Of a stretch of DNA of 14,117 nt, positions 1-6,753 are shown in pieces. Position numbers and translations under genes: made by a program. The stretch's first letter is position 1, and each line of letters begins with the position of its first letter. The notes below the pieces were generated by a model. That model was not told the DNA's origin. It ran no database searches and saw only the letters and a program-made list of their open reading frames with translations. Origin of the DNA: CAYJBP01 sp964368605 (GTDB lineage Bacteria > Bacillota > Dehalobacteriia > UBA4068); NCBI GenBank assembly GCA_964368605.1, contig CAYJBP010000061.1:1-14117 (forward strand). The letters are read 5' to 3'.

Positions 1-42
1 GCTTAGGGCGTGATTTTTTTGTCTGCGAGTATTGACGACTTA

Positions 43-78
43 GCATAAGCCAATATGTATGATAATATTGACTTATGC
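43..78. promoter_or_regulatory. Palindromic operator candidate over the -35 box
   Basis: A near-perfect inverted repeat: GCATAAG (43-49) and CAATAT (51-56) face ATATTG (65-70) and CTTATGC (72-78), with one mismatched position and an 8-nt centre. It covers the -35 hexamer of the promoter at 68-96, which is where a repressor would bind. No matching regulator gene is in the window. The symmetry is seen directly; operator function is inferred. It could instead act as an RNA hairpin only if transcription began upstream of it. Confidence 0.5.
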
Positions 79-96
79 GACAAAATCTTATATAAT
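68..96 (+). promoter_or_regulatory. Sigma-A promoter for the DUF975/CmpB-like gene
   Basis: TTGACT (68-73) and a perfect TATAAT (91-96) are separated by 17 nt, about 30 nt before the start codon of the first gene. This is among the best promoters in the window. The palindrome at 43-78 overlaps its -35, suggesting regulated expression. Confidence 0.8.
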
Positions 97-126
97 CAGC
101 TCAGATACTGCTATATATGAGGGGGT

Positions 127-1869
127 ATGGATAAAGTGGATTATCAAATTGATATCAAGTCTCTTAAGGCAAAAGGGCGCAAGGTGCTTAAGGCACATTA
201 TCGTATTTTGATAATTGTCTGCTTATTTGCGGCCTTTGTAGGCAGTGAATTTGCCGATACTTTAGCTATTTTTAATCTGGAAGAGCATGAGTTGGCTGCA
301 ATAATCTCCCTGCCGGCGGCAGTTCAGGAGGATTGGCAAGCTTTTTTTAGTACCAGAAATGGTGTTTTTGCCAGCTTGATCAATGGCTTTGCTTCGGGCA
401 CTATTTATCATTCCCTAATCGAGGCTATAAATACTATCTTAGGATCTGAAATTGCCGGCTTGATAATTGTGGTTGTGCTGGCTTTGGCTTTAGCTTTTAT
501 CTTTTGGTTTTGGCTAAGCAATGTTTATAGCGTAATTTCTCGCCGCATTTTTCTGGAAAGCCGTATCTATCAAAAAATCGATCCTCAAAGATTTATGTTT
601 TTATTTCATATCAAAAAATGGACAAATGTTGCCAAGGTAATGCTTATTAAATATGTTTATAATACTTTATGGTATTGTGTGTTTATTATTGGGGGTATTA
701 TTAAGCATTATTCTTATTTTGCCGTGCCCTTTATTTTGGCCGAAAACCCGGCTATTTCGGCCAAGCAAGCCATTGATTTATCGCGCCGAATGATGGATGG
801 CCATAAAATGGCTTGCTTTAAATTAGATTTGTCTTATATTGGCTGGTATCTTTTAAAGTTGGTTACTTTAGGGCTATCGGGCTTATTTTATTCAAATGCC
901 TATCATATTACTGCCCAAAGCGAGCTTTACAGCGATTTAAGAACTTTAGCCAAGCAAAAGCAAATTACAGATGCCGATTTATTAAATGATATTTACTTAT
1001 ATCAAAAGGCCGATAAAGGATTTTTGCGTCAAAAATACAGTGATATTGTTCAGATATTAAATGAAGCTAAAGGTGATTGTTTTAAACCAGATACCAGGCT
1101 GGAAAAAATAATTGGCTTTTTAGGCATTGCACTTCATCGCACTAAAGCTGATGAGGAATGCGAAATGGATGCCGTTAAGCTAGAACATGCCCAAGAGTTT
1201 GAGCAAATTTTGGCTGCCGAACAATATCCCAGTCGGCTTTTTAGCTTGGACGAACGAGGCAAAAACAGTAAGCATGAAATTACTAATTATAAGATTAAAT
1301 ATACTATACCAACTTTAATTATGTTCTTTTTTATCTTTTCTTTTATTGGCTGGGCCTGGGAGGTTACTTTATATTTAATTCAAGATGGTGTTTTTGTTAA
1401 TCGCGGTACTATGCACGGCCCTTGGCTGCCCATTTATGGCAGTGGTGGTCTTTTGATTTTAACAGTTCTTTATACATTACGTAAAAAGCCTTTGGTGCAG
1501 TTTTTTGCTGCTGTAGTTTTATGCGGAATTGTTGAATATTTTACCTCATATATTCTGGAAATTGCTAGCGGAGGTATTAAATGGTGGAATTATAGCGGTT
1601 ATTTTCTTAATTTGCATGGCCGCATTTGCGGTGAGGGATTAATGGTTTTTGGCCTGGGCGGTATTGCAGTTGTTTATGCCTTAGCACCACTACTGGCGCA
1701 TCAAATTGCTAAAATTAAGCATAATATATTAATAATAATAGCCACCCTATTGGTTGCAGTTTTTGCCTTGGATGCGATTTATTCCATCCAAAATCCTAAT
1801 ACCGGTGCCGGTATTACTTCTGAATACATAATGAATACTTATTGGCAGTTAAGCCAAGAAATTGAATAG
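127..1869 (+). CDS. DUF975 / CmpB-like two-domain integral membrane protein
   Basis: A polytopic membrane protein of 580 residues and unknown biochemical function. Residues about 10-270 look like DUF975: a basic N-terminus, a first membrane helix near 27-45, another near 108-132, and the conserved block around VPFILAENP with ...SRRMMDGHK before two more helices. A soluble linker of about 120 charged residues (275-395) follows. Residues about 397-560 match the family often annotated 'putative ABC transporter permease' (CmpB-like, PF06541), with FSFIGWAWE, the NRGTMHGPWLPIYG block and several helices. Despite that name there is no adjacent ATPase of its own, so transport is unproven. GAGG (119-122) lies only 4 nt from the ATG, a tight ribosome site; GTG at 136 is an alternative start. 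The small-protein array starts 62 nt downstream with no terminator between, so co-transcription is likely. Confidence 0.82.
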   Translation: MDKVDYQIDIKSLKAKGRKVLKAHYRILIIVCLFAAFVGSEFADTLAIFNLEEHELAAIISLPAAVQEDWQAFFSTRNGVFASLINGFASGTIYHSLIEAINTILGSEIAGLIIVVVLALALAFIFWFWLSNVYSVISRRIFLESRIYQKIDPQRFMFLFHIKKWTNVAKVMLIKYVYNTLWYCVFIIGGIIKHYSYFAVPFILAENPAISAKQAIDLSRRMMDGHKMACFKLDLSYIGWYLLKLVTLGLSGLFYSNAYHITAQSELYSDLRTLAKQKQITDADLLNDIYLYQKADKGFLRQKYSDIVQILNEAKGDCFKPDTRLEKIIGFLGIALHRTKADEECEMDAVKLEHAQEFEQILAAEQYPSRLFSLDERGKNSKHEITNYKIKYTIPTLIMFFFIFSFIGWAWEVTLYLIQDGVFVNRGTMHGPWLPIYGSGGLLILTVLYTLRKKPLVQFFAAVVLCGIVEYFTSYILEIASGGIKWWNYSGYFLNLHGRICGEGLMVFGLGGIAVVYALAPLLAHQIAKIKHNILIIIATLLVAVFALDAIYSIQNPNTGAGITSEYIMNTYWQLSQEIE

Positions 1870-1931
1870 ATAAATTAAAGGCAGGATATTTGCTAGCGAG
1901 TTGCGAAACATATAAGCAGGAGGTGTTTTTT

Positions 1932-2096
1932 ATGCCAGATTATAAAGCAATGTATTATCATTTAGCAGGTCGGATGGCAACGGCTGTTGAAGCTTTAGAA
2001 GCTACAACCGGGGCTTTGGTTACGATAACCGAAAAGCTAAAGGAAGCCCAACAAACCACCGAGGAAATGTTTATCAGTAGTGAAGATGATGATTAA
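1932..2096 (+). CDS. Small acidic coiled-coil protein, array copy 1 (54 aa)
   Basis: First member of a tandem family. The start is the ATG at 1932 because a perfect AGGAGGTG (1918-1925) sits 6 nt upstream; an in-frame TTG at 1890 has no such site. The protein begins MPDYKAMYYHLAGRMAT and ends AQQTTEEMFISSEDDD. Hydrophobic residues M15, L22, L29 and L36 are spaced by seven, so the middle is predicted to be a short amphipathic helix or coiled coil. There is no signal peptide or membrane segment. From memory, unverified, short Firmicutes hypothetical proteins share the N-terminal YKxMYxxL and C-terminal AQQxTEEM patterns, but I know of no function. It probably shares a transcript with the upstream membrane protein. 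Confidence 0.75.
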   Translation: MPDYKAMYYHLAGRMATAVEALEATTGALVTITEKLKEAQQTTEEMFISSEDDD

Positions 2097-2119
2097 TAAA
2101 GCTGTTTGAGGAGGTTTTT

Positions 2120-2305
2120 ATGCCAGATTATAAAGCAATGTATTATCATTTAGCAGGTAGAATGGCAACTTCGATAGAGGTTTTGGAAACAACATCCGAT
2201 ATCTTGCAGGCTACTGCTAAATCTTTAGGTGAGCTTACCGAAAAACTAAAACTAGCCCAGCAAACCACCGAAGAAATGTTTATCAGTAGTGAAGATGATG
2301 ATTAA
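2120..2305 (+). CDS. Small acidic coiled-coil protein, array copy 2 (61 aa)
   Basis: Second tandem copy, starting 23 nt after copy 1 ends, with GAGGAGG (2109-2115) ahead of the ATG. The first 17 and the last 16 residues are the same as copy 1 at the protein level, while the centre is diverged and exactly seven residues longer. Leucines fall at 22, 29, 36 and 43, plus M15, extending the heptad ladder of copy 1 by one step. The DNA after the stop (TAATAAAGCTGTTTGAGGAGG) repeats the linker between copies 1 and 2, so another copy follows immediately. Function unknown. Confidence 0.75.
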   Translation: MPDYKAMYYHLAGRMATSIEVLETTSDILQATAKSLGELTEKLKLAQQTTEEMFISSEDDD

Positions 2306-2327
2306 TAAAGCTGTTTGAGGAGGTTTT

Positions 2328-2427
2328 NNNNNNNNNNNNNNNNNNNNNNNNNNNNNNNNNNNNNNNNNNNNNNNNNNNNNNNNNNNNNNNNNNNNNNNNN
2401 NNNNNNNNNNNNNNNNNNNNNNNNNNN
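2328..2427. other. Assembly gap (100 N) inside the small-gene array
   Basis: Exactly 100 undetermined bases, a conventional placeholder length rather than a measured size. The left edge stops in the ribosome site of the next copy (aggaggtttt) and the right edge resumes at codon 3 of a copy. If no further copy is hidden, comparison with the copy 1/2 junction says only 8 bases are missing. The gap therefore probably reflects repeat collapse, and extra copies may be hidden in it. Confidence 0.95.
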
Positions 2428-2630
2428 ATTATAAAGCAATGTATTATCATTTAGCAGGTAGAATGGCAACTTCGATAGAGGTGTTGGAAACAACAGCCGA
2501 AATTTTGCAAGCGGCTACCACTTCTTTGCAGGCAACCAGTAGCTCTTTGCTTGATTTAACATCAAAACTAAAACTAGCCCAACAAACCACCGAGGAAATG
2601 TTTATCGGTAGTGAAGATGATGATTGCTAA
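2421..2630 (+). CDS. Small acidic coiled-coil protein, last array copy (about 69 aa, start in gap)
   Basis: The visible part runs from 2428. By alignment with copies 1 and 2 the missing codons are ATG, CCA and the first base of GAT, placing the nominal start at 2421 inside the N gap; an internal ATG lies at 2439. The reconstructed protein is 68 residues plus an extra terminal Cys, seven longer than copy 2 and fourteen longer than copy 1. Leucines at 22, 29, 36, 43 and 50 continue the heptad ladder. The inserted part is Ser/Thr/Ala rich. The conserved ends remain (AQQTTEEMFIGSEDDD), but the inter-copy linker is absent and a strong terminator follows, marking the array end. Function unknown. 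Confidence 0.7.
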   Translation, partial: XXXYKAMYYHLAGRMATSIEVLETTAEILQAATTSLQATSSSLLDLTSKLKLAQQTTEEMFIGSEDDDC

Positions 2631-2642
2631 ATCCTGAATTAT

Positions 2643-2680
2643 ATACAAAACAGGCATGGCTAGCCATGCCTGTTTTGTAT
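2643..2680. terminator. Perfect palindromic bidirectional terminator
   Basis: Two perfectly complementary 19-nt arms (2643-2661 and 2662-2680) around GGCATGGCTAGCCATGCC, flanked by A-rich and T-rich ends. It lies between the plus-strand array and the convergent minus-strand binding-protein gene, so it can serve both. Confidence 0.85.
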
Positions 2681-2742
2681 GTAAAAAATCTAAACATTAA
2701 ATTAAAGCTTTTCTAAAAAATTATTGTTCCAAAAACTACACT

Positions 2743-3807
2743 TTATGCTAAACCTAATAATTGATCAAGCTGGTCATCGGTTAATTGCCAATGATAGAAT
2801 AATTGATAAAAATCGATAGCTTCTTGGCGAATATCAATTTCGTATAAATCGGGATAAAGTAATTCGCTTAGCCAATAAACCCCGATTAGACGATTAGGTG
2901 CCGAAGGGCGATCGAACCAGCTAAATGGGTATTTGGGTATAGGATAAACCTGCTGCTTGCTAATGGCTGCCACCTGCTGATAATTGGGGTTGGCCAAAAA
3001 TTCTTCAGTGGCATTTAATGCCGAAAAGCCTTCGCTTGGCTCGCCATTTAAGATGATAAAATCGGGGTTCCAGCCGATAATTTGCTCGCTGCTAATATCC
3101 ATGCGTGTTGTAAAATCGCCTTCAATTTGGGCAACATTAGCAGCCTGAACCAATTCCAATAGTTCGGCATGAGGCGAACCGGCCGGCGCTGTTTCTAAAT
3201 TTTCACGACCATTGCCGTAATAAATAGTAGCCCGATCTTGCTCGGCAATATCAATTTGCTGAATAAAATCTTCTACATTTTGAGCATAGTTGGCCAAGGC
3301 ATTAGCACGTTCGGTTAAGCCAAAAGCTTCACCGGCCAATTGATAGGCGGCAGCAGTTTGATTAAAAGTGCTATCAAACATTAAGCAGGGGATACCTGTT
3401 TGCTCTTCAATGGCTTCTACCTGCTCGATAGCTGCTTGATCGGTATAGCCATAACTAATCAATATATCAGGGGCTGCCAAAATTAAAGCCTCGGCATTTA
3501 AAGAGTTGCTTTGGCCAAATACCGGTAAATCCAAATACTCCGGCAAAATGAATTCGGCTTCTTGCTCGGAAAAGTCATAATTATAACCGGTCAAAAGCTG
3601 CGGGTTTAAAGTGTATAAAAAAATAGTTCCGCCACTGCTTAAAGAAAATGACTTGTTAATCTCTAAAGGAATAGCAACTTCACGGCCGGCCATATCGGTA
3701 ATCAAACGGGTATCTTGAGGTGTAGTAGTTTCCTCATTTTGGCAGGCGCTAAGGCCTAAAACAAAGCAAAAAACAAAAATAATACTCAGTGCTTTTTTAA
3801 TTTTCAT
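2743..3807 (-). CDS. ABC transporter substrate-binding lipoprotein (FecB/BtuF/MolA-like)
   Basis: A 354-residue periplasmic-binding-protein type 2 (cluster A-II) lipoprotein that would capture a metal chelate, corrinoid, haem or oxyanion outside the membrane. Residues 1-21 form a lipoprotein signal peptide with lipobox LSAC and lipidated C22. The mature part begins with TDMAGREVAIP (38-47), the usual opening of this family. A conserved block near 293-311 contains WFDRP followed by NRLIGVYWL. Glutamates likely to dock on FecCD-type permeases lie in both lobes, but I cannot assign them individually. AGGAG lies 7 nt before the ATG. The gene is divergent from the permease at 4050, so its importer is almost certainly the 4050-5844 pair. 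The WFDRP block also appears, as I recall, in molybdate/tungstate-type relatives, so the ligand is undecided. Confidence 0.88.
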   Translation of the reverse strand: MKIKKALSIIFVFCFVLGLSACQNEETTTPQDTRLITDMAGREVAIPLEINKSFSLSSGGTIFLYTLNPQLLTGYNYDFSEQEAEFILPEYLDLPVFGQSNSLNAEALILAAPDILISYGYTDQAAIEQVEAIEEQTGIPCLMFDSTFNQTAAAYQLAGEAFGLTERANALANYAQNVEDFIQQIDIAEQDRATIYYGNGRENLETAPAGSPHAELLELVQAANVAQIEGDFTTRMDISSEQIIGWNPDFIILNGEPSEGFSALNATEEFLANPNYQQVAAISKQQVYPIPKYPFSWFDRPSAPNRLIGVYWLSELLYPDLYEIDIRQEAIDFYQLFYHWQLTDDQLDQLLGLA

Positions 3808-3839
3808 AATTCATCTCCTAAAATTTATTAGCGATTTAC

Positions 3840-3868
3840 ATTCTAATACAACTCGTCTAAAAAGTCAA
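3840..3868 (-). promoter_or_regulatory. Sigma-A promoter for the binding-protein gene
   Basis: On the minus strand TTGACT (3868-3863) and TAGAAT (3845-3840) are separated by 17 nt, about 33 nt before the start codon. Both hexamers match consensus at five of six positions. Confidence 0.7.
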
Positions 3869-3948
3869 TAAATTTTTTTTGATTAAAATAATATTCCTTT
3901 AAAAAAGCAGACAAAAGGGGTTAGGAGCAAATATTAAAAGTTTTTTTG

Positions 3949-3972
3949 CTTCTTTTTTCTCAAAAAAAGAAG
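3949..3972. promoter_or_regulatory. Hairpin/inverted repeat between divergent promoters
   Basis: CTTCTTTTTT (3949-3958) and AAAAAAGAAG (3963-3972) form a 10-bp inverted repeat with a 4-nt centre, 19 nt upstream of the permease -35. It could be an operator for the divergon or a structural bend; no recognised Fur, MntR or riboswitch consensus was seen in 3808-4043. Confidence 0.35.
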
Positions 3973-3991
3973 GGTGTTAAACAAAGATATC

Positions 3992-4020
3992 TTGACAAAA
4001 CGATAAAAATAATCTAAACT
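3992..4020 (+). promoter_or_regulatory. Sigma-A promoter for the permease-ATPase-DUF364 operon
   Basis: A perfect TTGACA (3992-3997), a 17-nt spacer and TAAACT (4015-4020, four of six matches), about 30 nt ahead of the ATG at 4050. Confidence 0.7.
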
Positions 4021-4049
4021 AATAATAAAAAATAGATACGGAATTGTAT

Positions 4050-5060
4050 ATGAATAATACTCGCCTCAAAGATAGTAATCCTAAAAATCTTTATATAGTA
4101 GCAATTTTGATTACTTTAAGCTTAATCCTGCCGATTATCTCGCTGGGTATGGGTTTTGTTGGTATAAATTTAAGCGATATCTGGGCATATTTTAGCCAAA
4201 ATGGCGCCGACTCCGACCCAAATCTGCCAATTGTACTTTTTAATATTCGCTTGCCCCGCATCTTAGCCGCCTGGTTAATCGGTTTTGGCCTGGCTTTGGC
4301 CGGTTCTGCCTATCAAGCTGCCTTCCGCAATCCCCTTGTTTCGGACAATATTATTGGCGTTTCGCATGGCGCATCTTTAGGCGCAGCCTTGGCCATGATT
4401 TTGGGGCTTAATTCCTGGCTAGTCCAAATTATGGCTTTTGCTTTTGGGATTATGGTGGTGGGCATAGCCTATTTTATCGGTAATCGCGCCCGCTTTGGTC
4501 GGGAAATTAGCCTAATATTGGCCGGTTCTATGCTTTCTGCCCTGGCAGCGGCCTTAATTAACATGATAAAATATATAGCCGACCCCAATGATACTTTGCC
4601 GGCTATAACCTATTGGATGATGGGTAGCCTGGCCAAAGTGGATATGGCTGCTTTGTTGTTTAGTGCCGTGCCGATTTTGATAGGAGCTGTAGTAATATTT
4701 ATTCTGCGCTGGGATTTAAATATTTTAACTTTAGGCGATGAGCAGGCAGCCTCTATTGGTATTAACCCTGCTAAAAGCCGCTTTTTGGCCGTTATGGCCG
4801 CCACAGTAATTTGCTCGGCTGCCGTTTGCTTAGCCGGCCAAATTGGCTGGGTGGGCTTGATGATACCCCATTTGGCCAGGGTAATTATTGGTGCCGACCA
4901 TCGTAAAATGTTGCCGGTTGCGGCTTTAATGGGGGCTTGCTTCCTTTTAATTATGGATAATTTGGCTCGCTCTTTTACGGTAATGGAAATCCCAATCGGT
5001 GCTTTAACGGCCATTTTTGGGGCGCCGTTTTTTGTAATTCTTTTAACAAGGCGGAATTAA
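4050..5060 (+). CDS. FecCD-family ABC transporter permease
   Basis: The membrane subunit of an importer for iron-siderophore, haem, cobalamin or related metal substrates. It has 336 residues, normal for the family, with about ten hydrophobic segments. Family marks include the RNPLVSDN region (93-100) followed by IIGVSHGASLGAALA, the cytoplasmic coupling loop LGDEQAASIGIN (228-239), and GQIGWVGLMIPHLAR (263-277). The family's usual DP in the first motif reads SDN here. ATG 4050 is preferred because a weak GGA lies 7 nt upstream; the in-frame TTG at 4044 would have no spacing. The ATPase gene starts one base after the stop codon, so the two are translationally linked. Confidence 0.93.
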   Translation: MNNTRLKDSNPKNLYIVAILITLSLILPIISLGMGFVGINLSDIWAYFSQNGADSDPNLPIVLFNIRLPRILAAWLIGFGLALAGSAYQAAFRNPLVSDNIIGVSHGASLGAALAMILGLNSWLVQIMAFAFGIMVVGIAYFIGNRARFGREISLILAGSMLSALAAALINMIKYIADPNDTLPAITYWMMGSLAKVDMAALLFSAVPILIGAVVIFILRWDLNILTLGDEQAASIGINPAKSRFLAVMAATVICSAAVCLAGQIGWVGLMIPHLARVIIGADHRKMLPVAALMGACFLLIMDNLARSFTVMEIPIGALTAIFGAPFFVILLTRRN

Positions 5061-5061
5061 T

Positions 5062-5844
5062 ATGGACTTAAATTTACAGGTAAAAAACTTATCAGGCGGA
5101 TATTTAGGTAAGGATATTGTTCAAGATATCAGTTTTGAAATTCAAGCAGGGGATATTTTATGTTTGCTAGGGCCAAATGGTTGCGGCAAATCGACATTAC
5201 TTAAGTTAATTTTGGCTATTTTACCATTAAGTGCAGGGCAAGTGCTATGCCGTGCCGAAAATATTAAACAGATGAATCGCAAAAAAATGGCTCGTATTTT
5301 TTCTTATATACCTCAAAATGATAATAATAGTTTTAATTATACAGTTTTAGAAATGGTGTTGATGGCAAGAAGCGGCCAGCTAAACAGCCTAAGTGGTTTA
5401 AAACAAAAGGATTATGATTTGGCTAATCAGGCTTTAGCGCAGCTAAAAATCGAACATTTAGCCAATGATGATTATAATCGGCTTTCCGGTGGGCAAAGGC
5501 AATTGGTGTTAATTGCCAGGGCGCTTTGCCAGCAAACCTGCATTTTGATAATGGATGAACCCACCGCCAACCTGGATTTTGCCAATCAAAGATTAATTAA
5601 TGAGGCCATTATGTTACTGGCCAAAAAAGGTAAAATGGTTATTATTAGCAGCCATAGCCCCGAGCAGCCTTTTTTGCTAAATGGCAAAGTTTTATTGCTT
5701 AATCAGGGGCAAATGCTGGGCTTTGGCAGCCCGGATCAGGTATTGACCAATCAAGCCCTATCACAAGTTTTTGATTTGGCGATGGAGGTTATGACGGTTA
5801 CTGATAGTAAAGAACAAGAACATAAAATTTGCCTAAGTATTTAA
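5062..5844 (+). CDS. ABC transporter ATP-binding protein (FecE/BtuD type)
   Basis: The cytoplasmic ATPase that powers the adjacent permease, 260 residues long. All nucleotide-binding motifs are present: Walker A GPNGCGKST (37-45), Q-loop Q85, signature LSGGQ (141-145), Walker B ILIMDEP (161-167) and switch histidine H198. The C-terminal part (about 205-260) is the short tail typical of iron-complex importers. It starts one base after the permease stop, with AGGCGG in the permease 3' end as the probable ribosome site. All catalytic residues look intact. Confidence 0.95.
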   Translation: MDLNLQVKNLSGGYLGKDIVQDISFEIQAGDILCLLGPNGCGKSTLLKLILAILPLSAGQVLCRAENIKQMNRKKMARIFSYIPQNDNNSFNYTVLEMVLMARSGQLNSLSGLKQKDYDLANQALAQLKIEHLANDDYNRLSGGQRQLVLIARALCQQTCILIMDEPTANLDFANQRLINEAIMLLAKKGKMVIISSHSPEQPFLLNGKVLLLNQGQMLGFGSPDQVLTNQALSQVFDLAMEVMTVTDSKEQEHKICLSI

Positions 5845-5853
5845 GGAGTAAAT

Positions 5854-6600
5854 ATGTGGACTTTATACGACACTTTAATTGAGCAAATCGACCCTAATAT
5901 TAGGATTAAGGATGCGGCTAAAGGCGGCTGGCGAGCAATGGTTAGTACCGAAAATAGCATTGGGCTTTGCTCTTTGCTGTTAAACAACTATCAGCCGGAT
6001 ACTAATGTTGAATCTTTGGCTAAATATCATGGCCTATATTTAAAAGACGTAGCTAAACTGGTAAAAAGCTGGGATAATATAGAGGCGGCTATTGGTATGG
6101 CGGCCATTAATGCCTATTTTAATCAACCCGAAAAATTAAAAGCCCAAGGGGCTCAACTGTTTTTGGGCAAAGAAGATGGCGGCGATATTTTTAAAAATCT
6201 TTATAATGAATGCATGTCTAAAAAAGTAGCTACTATCGGACACTTTAATTCGGTGCGTGATTTATATGAAGATATTTGCGACTTAACTATTATCGAGCAA
6301 GATCCACGCCCCGGGGATTTACCGGCTATTGCCGCCGAATATGTTTTGGCTGATATGGATTATGTGTTTATCACCGGCATGACTATCACCAATAAAACCT
6401 TGCCTCGGCTTTTGCAGTTGTCCGCAAAAGCCAAAGTTGTTTTAACAGGACCAAGTGTACCATTAACACCTCTTTTAGCCGATTTTGGTGTTGATATAAT
6501 CTCCGGCTTTGCCATCTATGATATTTTGGGGGCAGCTAATGCTATTTTAGATAATCAAGGTGAGCAAATCTATAATACCGGTTATAAAGTTTTATTATAA
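5854..6600 (+). CDS. DUF4213 / DUF364 protein (putative heavy-metal chelation family)
   Basis: A soluble 248-residue protein with an N-terminal DUF4213-like part (about 1-90) and a C-terminal DUF364 Rossmann-like part (about 120-240). Visible family marks are VATIGHF (125-131), E148 and PRPGDLPA (151-158), FITGMTITNKTLPRLL (172-187) and TGPSVPLTP (198-206). A solved relative from Desulfitobacterium was described as having enolase-like and Rossmann-like parts with a proposed heavy-metal chelating role; the reaction is not established. AAGGAG (5843-5848) overlaps the ATPase stop codon and the start follows 5 nt later, so it belongs to the importer operon. Its context suggests handling of the imported metal or chelate in the cytoplasm. 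Confidence 0.85.
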   Translation: MWTLYDTLIEQIDPNIRIKDAAKGGWRAMVSTENSIGLCSLLLNNYQPDTNVESLAKYHGLYLKDVAKLVKSWDNIEAAIGMAAINAYFNQPEKLKAQGAQLFLGKEDGGDIFKNLYNECMSKKVATIGHFNSVRDLYEDICDLTIIEQDPRPGDLPAIAAEYVLADMDYVFITGMTITNKTLPRLLQLSAKAKVVLTGPSVPLTPLLADFGVDIISGFAIYDILGAANAILDNQGEQIYNTGYKVLL

Positions 6601-6614
6601 AATCTAATTATTGT

Positions 6615-6660
6615 CTATTTTGTGCAAATATTCGGTTTTGACCAATATTGCCGAAAATAG
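6615..6660 (+). terminator. Long interrupted hairpin after the importer operon
   Basis: CTATTTT (6615-6621) pairs with AAAATAG (6654-6660). Inside a 3x3 internal loop, CAAATATT and GGT pair with ACC and AATATTG around a TTTG loop, with single-base bulges. It begins 15 nt after the stop codon. No T-run follows, so an intrinsic terminator is doubtful; a 3'-end stabilising or processing structure is an alternative. Confidence 0.4.
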
Positions 6661-6692
6661 CAGTTAAAATACATAAAACTATCGATGTTTGA

Positions 6693-6721
6693 TTGACTTT
6701 TTAGGCGAATTATGGTACATT
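6693..6721 (+). promoter_or_regulatory. Sigma-A promoter for the ion-channel gene
   Basis: TTGACT (6693-6698), 17-nt spacer, TACATT (6716-6721), 32 nt before the start codon of the next gene. Confidence 0.6.
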
Positions 6722-6753
6722 TAAAAGAAAGAACCATTTAAAGGAGGTTTACT

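Noticed and set aside
1890..1931. TTG start extending small-protein copy 1 by 14 residues
   Set aside because: The extension spans the AGGAGGTG ribosome site that serves ATG 1932, and the other copies start at the equivalent ATG.
2302..2493. Minus-strand frame across the N gap
   Set aside because: More than half is undetermined sequence and it is antisense to the small-protein array.
4610..5014. 134-codon minus-strand frame inside the permease
   Set aside because: It is antisense to a clear FecCD gene, its composition is an Ile/Ala/Lys-rich mirror of the permease, and there is no ribosome site.
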